A model generated the notes under the pieces. That model was not told the origin of the DNA. It did no database searches and saw only the letters and a program-made list of their open reading frames with translations. Source: Perkinsus chesapeaki (lineage: Eukaryota; Perkinsozoa; Perkinsida; Perkinsidae). From it: 24,865 nucleotides of DNA. How positions within the stretch are numbered: the stretch's first letter is position 1; each line of letters starts with the position of its first letter. Positions 1 to 9,348 of this stretch are shown piece by piece. The stretch lies in NCBI GenBank assembly GCA_013115145.1, contig JAAPAO010000381.1, positions 1-24,865 of the forward strand, given 5' to 3'. The position numbers and the translations under genes are program-made.

Positions 1-2058
1 CTTCCATGATGAAGACCATACCAAGGAATCAAAGGCTTTCTGGAAATCAACGAATACCGAAGCAATCTTCATTGTTGACTCCCATTTATTCCATAATAAT
101 CTCACAGGATCTCTACAGCTCTTCCCAGACGTAAAACCATATTGATGTTTCAAGAGTCTTTTTTCAACTGCTTCCTTTACTCTTTCAAGTATTATCAATG
201 ACACAATTCTCTCAACAAAAGATAGTAGAGAGATACCTCTATACCCTCCAGGCTCCTTCCTACTACATTTCCCTTTGAATAAAGTCACCAAAATAGCAGT
301 ATAATGTTCTTCCACTAGCTTTTCCCCCCTCCAAAACGCCCTTATAATTATTCCCAAAACTTTCTGACATTCCTCAGAGTTTTTGAACAACTCTGTCGGC
401 AATTCATCCATTCCAACTGCCTTATTATTCCTCATCTTCTTACACATTTTAATTACTTCGTCATCACTTGGAGGCGTATTATCAATACTCCATTCCTTCC
501 CGATTATTTCTGATGAGTTTTTGGCCAAATGAAAAGCCCTCCTCTGTTCATATTCTGATCTCTGATCTGGCACCTGTCTCCCTAACAAGCTTTCAAAATG
601 ATTAATGAAAGCATTCATATCCATCCCTGTGAGATCCACTCCACTATATCGTTTCCCACTGAGCATCCTTATGATTGCGTATAACTCTTTTAGATTATTC
701 ACCCTGGCCGCATTTTCAGCCTTCTCAGTCTGCTGTTTTAACCACTCCCGCTTATCAGCTTTCAACATCCTCTTCACCTCCTTCCGGACTTCAAGCAAAT
801 GTCCATAATGATTCGTCCCCTTCTCCACCCTTTCCCACATCTCATTTCGCAGCTTCATTTTAATCCACGTGTTCTGTGATATCCAAGGTTTCCTCTTCTC
901 TCCATTTTTAGGGCACCTTTCCAGACCTTTCTTTATCCCCTGCTTCAACTTGTACCATCGTTCTTCCAAACTTATATTAGATGTCTCATCCATTATATCC
1001 TTATAATTATTTCCTTTCAGTTCCTCATTTACGGCGATTCCTCCCTCTAATGACCTCAATCTCACTGATATATTATTATTCCTTTTCATATCCCTAACCC
1101 CACAGGGCTTCATCTCAATGTATAATAACCTTAAGGAATGATCAGAGTGATGAAATGTATCCCATCTATTCTTCACATCCTTAATAGTTCTTTTGTCTCG
1201 ACTTCTCACAAGAAAATGATCATACTCCCTGAACTTCCTTCCCCCTTCATCCACTTGGAAATTTCCTCTCATTGTGTATTTTTTCACATCCTTTTTAATG
1301 AAATTTGATGCAACTATGCTTAAACCTCTTGTATTTGCATATTCAACCAATCTCTCCCCATTTCTATTCCTCAACCCTACGCCATGAATTCCCAATGCTG
1401 GATCTCCTGTATTTCCACCAGTTTCTCCATTAAAATCCCCACCCGACACAATCTCATCAATCTCTTTTGTATCCTCAAGTACCTTTTCCATATCATACCA
1501 GAACTTATTTTTTATGTCATCAGTAGCCTCTTCAGTCGGCCCATATGCTGAAACTAATTTTAAATTTCTTCCTGCTCTACCTTTTATCACCATATACGCC
1601 AGTCTCCCACTTACTATCCTAAAATCTATAATATCCTCCTTCCTTCTCTGATGAACCACAATGGCTACACCACCAACTCGTGCCCCATTCTTGCTCCTCC
1701 ATGCACCCCCTCTCCAAAAATAATATTCTCCACACCTCCAAGCCGATTGTTCTTCCTCCCATCTAGTCTCTTGTATCAACGCTACATCCACTCCTTTTTC
1801 CAATAAATCTTTAGCAATAGCTGATGGCCCTCCCGTGGTAATCATAGACATAACATTCCATGTAGCTATTAAATATCTAGCCTTCTTAACAATTCTCTTG
1901 TTCTCGTCCCTCTTCATTCTTTCCCCTGATCCAGCTAACTCCTTTTTATATTTTCTTCTTTCCATCCACCTTATCCTAGCCCGTATTTTAACCTTTATTT
2001 GACGGTTAGTAAAACCTAGCCCAGCCAACTCTCTCGAATATGATTGAATACCCGTCAT
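1..2058 (-). CDS. LINE endonuclease/reverse transcriptase polyprotein (C-terminus beyond window)
   Basis: An uninterrupted minus-strand frame of 686 codons runs from ATG 2058-2056 to the window edge; the frame is open back to 2193. An alternative ATG is at 1965-1963. N-terminal APE-type endonuclease: ATWNVMSM (about 1881-1840, metal-binding Asn), LIQETRW (catalytic Glu, about 1780), SAYGPTEE (about 1550), GGDFNGETG (Asp/Asn pair, about 1440), REYDHFLV (about 1225) and HHSDHSLRLL (about 1150, catalytic His). A linker precedes the reverse transcriptase, seen as AVGMDELPTELFK (about 420), GGYRGISLLS (about 245), HQYGFTSGKS (about 145) and motif A VDFQKAFDSL (about 45). The YxDD motif lies outside the window. 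The protein would copy the element's RNA at a nicked chromosomal target. With all visible catalytic residues present and no stop or frameshift, the copy is probably young. Confidence 0.95.
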   Translation of the reverse strand, partial: MTGIQSYSRELAGLGFTNRQIKVKIRARIRWMERRKYKKELAGSGERMKRDENKRIVKKARYLIATWNVMSMITTGGPSAIAKDLLEKGVDVALIQETRWEEEQSAWRCGEYYFWRGGAWRSKNGARVGGVAIVVHQRRKEDIIDFRIVSGRLAYMVIKGRAGRNLKLVSAYGPTEEATDDIKNKFWYDMEKVLEDTKEIDEIVSGGDFNGETGGNTGDPALGIHGVGLRNRNGERLVEYANTRGLSIVASNFIKKDVKKYTMRGNFQVDEGGRKFREYDHFLVRSRDKRTIKDVKNRWDTFHHSDHSLRLLYIEMKPCGVRDMKRNNNISVRLRSLEGGIAVNEELKGNNYKDIMDETSNISLEERWYKLKQGIKKGLERCPKNGEKRKPWISQNTWIKMKLRNEMWERVEKGTNHYGHLLEVRKEVKRMLKADKREWLKQQTEKAENAARVNNLKELYAIIRMLSGKRYSGVDLTGMDMNAFINHFESLLGRQVPDQRSEYEQRRAFHLAKNSSEIIGKEWSIDNTPPSDDEVIKMCKKMRNNKAVGMDELPTELFKNSEECQKVLGIIIRAFWRGEKLVEEHYTAILVTLFKGKCSRKEPGGYRGISLLSFVERIVSLIILERVKEAVEKRLLKHQYGFTSGKSCRDPVRLLWNKWESTMKIASVFVDFQKAFDSLVWSSSWK

Positions 2059-2326
2059 TCGTTGACCACTTGGGTCTTCTTCCCCGTCTGCCCCAGTACC
2101 ACCATTTTCGACCAATCTACTCACACCTAGGGCTGACTGTGAGGATCTGGTCTGCCTATTTCTATTATTCGGAGCTTGAAGCTTTTTATACTCTCATGGG
2201 GTTGCCAGCCCTCACAAGGGTACCCTCCCACTTTGACGTTGTGTTTCCACCTTCGTCTTTACGGCCTTGGGACCGTCTTCTGTGTAATCATAGGTTCAAC
2301 CCTTAGATCTCATCAGAAGGGGTGGT
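1..2326 (-). mobile_element. Non-LTR retrotransposon (APE-type LINE), 5' part
   Basis: The LINE runs on the minus strand; its 3' part lies beyond the left window edge. Seen: an endonuclease-reverse transcriptase frame without stops, preceded by about 270 nt of leader at roughly 2059-2326. The composition contrasts sharply with the rest of the window, being more GC-rich and almost free of triplet runs until an ACT-triplet run begins near 2327. That change is where I place the 5' boundary; the exact junction and any target-site duplication cannot be fixed because the 3' end is missing. No separate ORF1 is visible, which with the domain style fits an RTE-like element, but the clade is not proven. 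The leader has two in-frame TGA codons (2212-2214 and 2194-2196). Confidence 0.92.
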
Positions 2327-2368
2327 TACTACTACTACTACTACTACTACTGCTGCTACTACTACTAG
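2327..2368. repeat. ACT/CTA triplet microsatellite at LINE-SET junction
   Basis: An almost pure run of ACT/CTA triplets with a short GCT interruption. It lies directly between the 5' end of the LINE leader and the first convincing codons of the SET gene. It ends in ...ctactag at 2367-2368, which could serve as an intron 3' splice site. Translated, it gives only a leucine run. Confidence 0.8.
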
Positions 2369-4254
2369 TTGTTATTAATGTTGATAGTAGGTTTTTAAGA
2401 TGGTTATGTAGTATTATAAGGAGTGTTGGTTGTAATGGTACATTCAATAATGAAGAAGTTAGATGGTTATTTAATAAATTAGATTATTTATGTGATGATA
2501 TAAGAAAAGATACTCGAGTAGGTAGCTCATCAAATGCAGCTATATATTCTAAAGATCTACAAGATGCATCATTATTATCAAGTTTTGGTAAAGAACAAGA
2601 ATATAAACCATGGCATCTACAAATAGATGCAGATGAAGTTGGTAATGAAGCTAGATATGCTAATCATGCTGATGATCCAAATGCAGCATTAGTATTGAGG
2701 CCACAGAATGGTGGTGGACCATTAACAAGATGGTTAGTAGCTACAAGAGATATAATGCCTGGTGAGGAGATAACTACACATTATGGGCCAACTTATTGGG
2801 ATATACTTATTAATAATAAAGTACAGCAAGTAACATTTAATAACAAAGGAGAAAAATATATTAATAATAATGATAATAATAATAATGATAATAATAATAA
2901 TAATAATAATGTTGATAATGATACTGTTGAAAATGATAATGTTGATAATGATAATGTTGATAATGATAATGTTGATAATGATACTGTTGATAATGATAAT
3001 GTTGATGCATTATCAGTATCTAGCAGTAGTAGTTCTTCCTCTTCTACAATAACTTATTCTATTGATACGGATTGGGGTTCATGGCCATCATTGAGTGATA
3101 ACGAAGATAATAATGATAATAATGATGATGATGTTGTTATTAAATTACCTTTTCCAGCTTATAATAATAAACATGATGATGGTTTTGAATATGATAATAT
3201 TAGTAGTAATAATAAAAGGTATAATGGTTATTGTGAATATTATAATGGTGTTATGGTTATGCCACATGATAGGGAATTAGGTGCACATCAACTATTACAG
3301 TATTATTCTAGGCAGCAGCATCACCACTGTGCTCCTGCTGGTGGTGGGGGTGTAATGGTAGTGGAATATAATAGAATTCGAGATCCAATGTTAAAAGTTG
3401 TTAAATGTGATAGGAAGCATCCTGCTTATCCTGGTAATAAGCTAATAGCTTTATATAAATTAAATAAAGGATCAACTATATGTATATATGGTGGTATAAT
3501 GAGAAGATATGCTGATAAAATAATGGATGTATTAAATGGATCACATTATATTATATCAGTTATAGCACCAACATATAGCTCATATGGTTTAGAAATAGAT
3601 GATAGTACATTACAGTTTAAAAGTGTACAAAAAGAATATCCATCATTTGCACCATTTAGTAATAAAAGAAGAGTACTTGGTAATGATGGTGCTGCTGGTG
3701 GTGATTTATCGTCAATAAAGAATATTAATGGTTTAGGTAAAGATGTTACTAAATTAATAATTAGTAGATTAATAGATCCAATATGGCATCCAACAATACA
3801 ATATATTAAACATAAGTTTATATTTAATAATAATACTAATAATAATACTAATACTACTACTAATGGTAGTAGTATTAAATCTAAGAATTTAGCAATAGCA
3901 ATGAAATATCTTGGGCCTAATAAAAAACCATTGATAACATATAAAGGTATGTTTATACCACCACCACTAGAGGGTTATTATCATCATGATGATGACTACT
4001 CAACAAGAAGAAGAAGAGATGATTGTAAATCTGATTTAGAATGGGAATATGTTGTAGCTCGAGGGAAAGCTTTGTTGAATCGTACTACATCACCACCAGT
4101 CGCAGCAGATGTTAATAATAATAAAGAACAACAATACAATAATGGACAACAGGATATGGAGGAAGAAGAGAATAATAATGGAAGTGTTGGTGGGGCTACT
4201 ACTGGTGGTAGAAGATATAATAATATATTAAGTGATGATAAAAGACAGGGATGA
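2369..4254 (+). CDS. SET-domain protein, 5' end missing or in an unseen upstream exon
   Basis: One long exon of about 628 codons ending at TGA 4252-4254. Residues encoded around 2610-2810 look like the catalytic half of a SET methyltransferase domain: LQIDADEVGNEARYANHADD (the N-x-x-R-x-x-N-H signature), then RDIMPGEEITTHYGPTYWD (the GEE-x-T-x-x-YG signature). The SET family transfers methyl groups from S-adenosylmethionine to lysines of histones or other proteins; the target here is unknown. A spacer of N, D, V and S runs follows (2862-3060). A second SET-N-like segment is encoded near 3430-3600: NKLIALYKLNKGSTICIYGG ... YGLEIDDS, without a matching second N-H half. No credible ATG precedes the first SET motif; the nearest upstream in-frame ATG (2176) lies inside the LINE leader. 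The gene is therefore either decapitated by the LINE or spliced to an exon beyond it. Confidence 0.75.
2862..3006 (+). repeat. In-frame AAT/GAT triplet run and 15-bp minisatellite
   Basis: From about 2862 to 2910 there are AAT and GATAAT triplets. From 2911 to about 3006 a 15-bp unit (gttgataatgataat) repeats about six times with small changes. Within the SET gene this codes for asparagine runs and then V-D-N-D-N repeats. The repeat number is always a multiple of three, so the frame is kept. Confidence 0.85.
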
Positions 4255-4341
4255 CGGAATAATATATTTGATAATATTTATGATGAATATTATTAGTTTG
4301 ATGATGATAATGCATGTATAATATTAAGTAATAATAATGTT

Positions 4342-6331
4342 GTGTTATTATTAATATTATTATATGTTATACATTATTATTGTTATTATACGATGTCCTC
4401 ATCATCATCATCAATAAATAATAATAAACCCCGGCGGCATTCAAATGGTAGGGGTGTTATACTATCAATAATAACATTTATTATTATGATGCTCGTATAT
4501 AACCAACAACAAGAACAAGAAGAAGCAAGAACAGCTAAATTTGTTATACCATCAATATCAACATCATCTAACGTATTCTTACAATCATCTTCATCATCAG
4601 CAAGAACAAGTGGGTTGTTATCTATTATTGGTAGGGTGGTGAGCAGCAGTAGAAAGTCAAGAACAGCAGCACCACCATCATCATCATCATCATCGACTAA
4701 TGATTATGACAACAGGTTTATCACCACCCATCGTTTATTATCGCCTAAAACATATTATAATTATTATTATATCGGTATTATATTATTATTTAGTGGTATG
4801 ATATATAATATGATAGTAAATAATAAACGACGAGGAAGAGGAGGAGTAGGACGAGGAGGATGTGGTACATCATCATCAGTAACTAGTAATTATTCAATGC
4901 AACATCAACAACAACATAATAATAATATGAACAACAACAAGCCTCTTAATTTACCATCAATACCTCTTCCTCCACCAACACCTAAACCATTCTCATTAAT
5001 ATTATTATCAGGTGGTAAAGGTAAACGTATGAGTAATAATAATGATAATAGATTACTACCGCCAAAACAATATATACCATTACAAGATGGAAGATCATCA
5101 GCAATAAGGTAGTAGTAATAATAATAATGTAACTGTCTAATAACAATAATAATTTTTATTATTATTATAGAGCATTTGATACGTTTATAACACATCCATT
5201 AACAAGACAAATTATAATAGTATGTCGTGAGGAGGTAGTAATAATAAAAGATTAATAAGTCGGTTTATTATTATCATTATCGTTAGTTTGAACCAATATT
5301 TAAAGAACATATAATAAACAATTATATTAGTAATATTAAAGATGAGAATGAAATTAAAGAATTAATTATACCATATATTATTGATGATGATGATGATGAT
5401 GATAGTAAAGAGGCACCAATGCTATTTATGTAAGTAGTAGATATTAACATGATGAATTAGAATAATAATAATAATAATAACAGCAGCATTTACATTATTA
5501 TTGATGTTATTTAGTGAAGGAAAGTATAAAGATATACCAAAAAGGATAGTCAGAATAGCATTTGCACGAGAAGGGAAAGAAAGACAAGATTCAGTTAGGA
5601 ATGGTTTAAATAAATTACATTATGTTGTACCAAGGTAATGATAATAATAATACTACTTATACGTATATATCTATGTGTATGTTATTATTATTATCAGTTC
5701 ATCAATATGTATACATGATGCAGCAAGACCATTAATAAATATTAATAGTATAACACGTACTGCATTAGAAGCATGCAAAAGAGATGGTGTAGCTGTGTTA
5801 GCAGTTAAAGCTAAAGCAACTATTAAAAAAGTTAAACAACAACAACAAGAAGAAGAAGGTGGGGGAAGTAATGACGATAATAATAATAATGGTGGTGGTG
5901 GGAGTATTATTGTTGACTTTACACCTAATAGAGATACAATGTGGGAAGCACAAACCCCACAAGTAGTACTATTAATAATAATAGTAGTAGTTAATATTAG
6001 TATTATTATTATTTAGATATTACCATATGGTATATTGAAGGATGGTCTTGATTTGTTATTAACTAAATCATCATCATCATCATCCTCCTCTAATGATGAT
6101 AATAATAATGTCAACAACAATCAACTAGTTACGGATGATGTATCTCTTATTGAAATATTACATAATAATAATATGTATAAAAATATCAACGTTGCTGTTG
6201 CTAATGGTGATTATGATAATATTAAATTAACAACACCTGATGATTTAATATTCTGTAATAGTCGAATAGCGCAACAACAACAACAACAAGGACAGCAACA
6301 AGGACAAGGCCAAGTGGAAGAATTAAAATGA
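4342..6331 (+). CDS. ispD: 2-C-methyl-D-erythritol 4-phosphate cytidylyltransferase (IspD), 6 exons
   Basis: IspD joins CTP and MEP to form CDP-methylerythritol in the plastid MEP pathway to isoprenoids. Exons: 4342..5108, 5171..5234, 5287..5429, 5461..5634, 5698..5962, 6017..6331. Using ATG 4393 the protein is about 558 aa; ATG 4342 adds 17 hydrophobic residues. Motifs: LILLSGGKGKRM and PPKQYIPL (CTP-binding loop, about aa 202-229), GKERQDSVRNGL (about 350), IHDAARPL (371-378), VKAKATIKKV, WEAQTPQ (449-454), TDDVSLIE (493-500) and NIKLTTPDDL (about 522-531). The sequence resembles plant-type IspD but carries S/N/D/Q insertions. The N-terminal ~200 residues precede the enzyme domain and contain two hydrophobic segments (about aa 21-36 and 122-142), as expected of a presequence for a complex plastid (inference). 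Intron 3 is uncertain: 31 nt (5430-5460), or 5405-5483/5486. Identity is sure; exon 3/4 edges are not. Confidence 0.95.
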
Positions 6332-6544
6332 ATTTAATAATGTTGAAATATTACTTGGTTAATGATAGTTAATATTATCTTTATATTTCTAGTGTGTTAC
6401 CACTACTACTGATGATAAATATGTTGCTGCCATTATTAGTTTCTACAAGTATTATATGACTTAATTATCCCAATAAACGACCCCAGATCCCATCAAATAT
6501 TCGTCTAACATCACCAAAGTAGTAGTAGTCTTAACTTTATAATC
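6332..6544. other. Intergenic spacer between ispD and the next plus-strand gene
   Basis: About 210 bp of AT-rich sequence with no supportable gene. It must hold the 3' end of ispD and the promoter of the gene starting at 6545, but I recognise no specific site. Confidence 0.6.
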
Positions 6545-7567
6545 ATGTCATCATCATCATCATCATCATCGAGATTTACTATAATTGGTGAGGAACCACC
6601 GGATACATTTTTCCTCAGAGCTGTTATATCAAGAAGTGGTCATAATAATTTATTTGGAAGATTTAACAAGAAACATATAAAAATTCATGATAAATACTAT
6701 TATAATATGTCGATATGTAAGGATAATAATCATCATCATAATCATGGTTGTAATAATAATAATGATGACCAAAAAGTAAGTTAAGAACATTGTGAGCAAC
6801 TTCACGGTTTTGCATTGTATTATTAATAGGTAATTGACAATAACTTAAATGATAATAATAACTGTTTTTATTCATCATATCATCATCCGTATGTATGGGA
6901 ATCTTTGGTATACTCTCCTACATTAATAGGCCCAATGGTAACTACGACATATTTTAAAACAATATTATATTCCCCAATAATAGATGTTATTGATAATAGT
7001 AAAATAGCATCACAAACTATTATAAATCATAATAGTAATGAAAACTATGATAATAATACCACACGTAGAAGTACGCGATTACATCATTTATCATCATCAT
7101 CATCATCATTACAGAAGAACGAATATATGAAAGAGGAAAATGAGAATCACAGAAGGAGAGTCTCACAAAGGGGAGCAGCAGTTGTGGCTCGAGCGGCTAT
7201 TATGCAAAGTATTAATGTAAAGTATGATAATAATGATGGTGGAGATAGTGACAGGGAGACAGGGAAGAGAGAAATGGATAAGAAAGAATATAAGAAGAAA
7301 GCAGAAGAGATTATTGATAGAATACTTGATGATGCACGAAAACAGGATGATGAGAAGAAGAGTGATGAAATAAGAGGGAAGAAAAGAAAAAGAGATGATA
7401 ATAAACATGCTGACAGAAAACGTAAAAAAGAAATAAAGGAAAGAATTAAGTTAGTGATGACTCCAATGGTTAAAAATGATAATGATGATCCAAGACGTAG
7501 AACAATACCAAAATGGTTAAAGGAATTACAAACTACAACCGAATGGTTGTTATGTTGTAATGATTAA
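6545..7567 (+). CDS. Hypothetical protein with acidic/basic C-terminal region, 2 exons
   Basis: I do not recognise this protein. Exons 6545..6775 and 6830..7567 join in phase 0 across a 54-nt GT-AG intron (gtaagttaag...ttaatag), giving 322 aa. The start ATG is followed by a serine run from TCA triplets. Residues about 10-55 (FTIIGEEPPDTFFLRAVISR, then GHNNLFGRFNKKHIKIHDKY) look like a folded segment; an H/N-rich stretch follows at the splice junction. Exon 2 opens with another structured piece (about 100-140, YVWESLVYSPTLIGPMVTTT). The last ~130 residues are rich in K, R, E and D with likely charged helix, including a nuclear-localisation-like cluster encoded about 7376-7440 (GKKRKRDDNK, DRKRKKEIKER). 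A nuclear or nucleic-acid role is possible but is inference. It converges with the minus-strand gene ending at 7759. Confidence 0.7.
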
Positions 7568-7758
7568 TGGAAGGCATGAAAGTAGCCTCACATTATGTTT
7601 TGGGGTTATTATTATTATTGTTGTTGTGTTGTGTTGTTAAGTTACTCTTTTATAACACAATAATATACATTAAATGAATTATTAACCAAATATGCATGGT
7701 CATCACGAATATGCACCAATTACGATATTACAGAATGTACGACGATAATATTCTTAAG
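7568..7758. other. Convergent 3' intergenic spacer
   Basis: A 191-bp gap between two converging genes. It contains a TTA/TTG triplet run at about 7606-7640. No gene or RNA is supportable. Both polyadenylation regions must lie here or overlap the neighbours. Confidence 0.6.
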
Positions 7759-9206
7759 CTACAACATAGCTTTATGTGATGAAAGTCGATTACGATTTCT
7801 ATGGAGTGATGATCTTCGAATACGTTGATCACCATCATTATTAACTTTATCATGCTCATAACGTGTAGAAGCTGAAAAATAATAATTAAATAATAATTAT
7901 TATTAAGTAGAATTACATTCAGGATCACTTTGACAACATAAAGAATCCATTACTTCATCTAAACGAGCACATCCTTCATCGACCTATTTAATAATAATTA
8001 TTATCAATATATTATCAACTATGATTACTTCGCAATCAGAAAGAGAACCACCAGCTGATGATAGGCTACTCCTTCGTGAAGCAATACTACTACGCCGACG
8101 ATTATTACGATAATATCCACTCCCACGTCTATCACCTATTTCTTGAGATAATGAATTGATATCAGTATTTCAATTAGTACTGTTATTAAATTTAGGAGCT
8201 TTACGTAGTATTCTCATCCATTGACGATCATTCTCAATAAATGGGCTATATCGCATATCATGTAATGGATGATTCTCTTCACCAAGATAAGGGGGGCATG
8301 CTTCAAAATCACCAGTCCACCACCGATATCGTACAAGCTAATAATAATAATAATAATATAATAAATAATTATTATAATTATTACCTTATTAGGTGATGAC
8401 TTCATCATATCCTTCATCATAACTGCATTTAATGATGGCGTCTCATAATATCCGTTGCTTGATCTTGATAATCTTTGCTTATCAATAACAACAATTGGTG
8501 ATCCGTTACCACTACTATGACTACGGCAAGTAACAGCAGCAGCATTGATATTATTTATTATGTTATTATCACCATTTACTCTATTGTTAATAACAGCTCT
8601 CCCTAATAACTAATAATACTTATTAGTAATCAGTATTACTCCTTGTTGGTGGTAAAGAGCATTTTCCTAAACAACTTCCATTATCAATAGTATCTTTACT
8701 TGACCTATACAAATAATAATAGATACGCTATTACTATACAATTAATATTACTTATTAAATGTAGTGAGACTAGTATGAGTTGTATCCTCATCATTATCCT
8801 CATCATCATTTCGTCTAATCCATCTTCCACCACCAACAAGATTCCATTTAGCATGATGGTGATGTTTGGCAAAGAATCTATTTGAATGTTTTCGCTTATC
8901 ATCAATTGTTGTTGTTGTTGTTGATAATGAATTATTATTATCCTTCATCCCTTCTCTTGTGATGTTATTATTATTGATTGTTGATGTTGTTGCCCCTGCT
9001 GCTGCTGTTGCTGTTGCCCATGTTGTTGTTGAGTTATTGGATGAACGTGTACTACTATCTTCAACATCAACATCATTAACCATAACAACACTCATCATCT
9101 TCGTGGTCATATCATCATGGTCATAATCTTCATGTAAAATATTATTATCATCCAACATCATCATTATAGATGGATTTATAATAGATGTTGTAGAAGACAT
9201 ATCCAT
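7759..9206 (-). CDS. Hypothetical protein, low-complexity N-terminus, 7 exons
   Basis: I do not recognise this protein. Exons: 7759..7871, 7917..7983, 8029..8141, 8205..8337, 8385..8602, 8640..8704, 8752..9206 (minus order is right to left); 1164 nt, 387 aa, stop TAG 7761-7759. Phases agree across all six introns (37-63 nt). Exon 1 is acidic and S/T/N-rich with an alanine run, ending in KWNLVGGGRWIRR. The best-structured part is exon 4 (8205-8337): RYRWWTGDFEACPP, LGEENHPLHDMRYSPFIEND, RQWMRIL. A basic/serine tract follows (NNRRRRSSIASRRSSLSS), then a short Cys-containing segment (GCARLDEVMDSLCCQSD). An in-frame TGA at 8172-8170 falls inside the 63-nt intron 8142-8204, so it need not be a broken gene. 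Function unknown; the RS-like tract could be a phosphorylation or RNA-binding region (inference). Confidence 0.68.
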
Positions 9207-9348
9207 CTGATAATTAGTAATAATGAACTAATTCTCACTTAGTATTAATTAAAATCAACACAATAAATCAAAGTCAAATTGTTAAGTTGAAACATCAGCA
9301 GTAACGAATATTATAAAATATTATTATTAAAGTCTAATATTAACACAC
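9207..9348. other. Short spacer between two minus-strand genes
   Basis: 142 bp of AT-rich DNA between the COG4 stop and the start of the next minus-strand gene. It must carry the latter's promoter; no motif is recognisable. Confidence 0.6.

Noticed and set aside
605-863. Two short plus-strand ORFs inside the LINE
   Set aside because: They are antisense to the continuous endonuclease/RT frame and show no domain of their own.
2040-2306. Plus-strand 88-aa ORF in the LINE leader
   Set aside because: It lies antisense to the LINE leader and N-terminus, with no independent coding evidence.
2176-2368. ATG at 2176 as start of the SET protein
   Set aside because: The encoded residues come from the antisense of the LINE leader and an ACT run (leucine run). 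It is an accident of the junction.
8170-8172. In-frame TGA as evidence of a pseudogene or recoded TGA
   Set aside because: It falls inside a well-formed 63-nt GT-AG intron that restores the frame. TGA also ends the SET, IspD and COG4 genes, so recoding is unlikely.
8866-9126. Plus-strand 86-aa hydrophobic ORF
   Set aside because: It is the antisense of the first exon of the 7759-9206 gene; the hydrophobicity comes from inverted N/S/T triplets.
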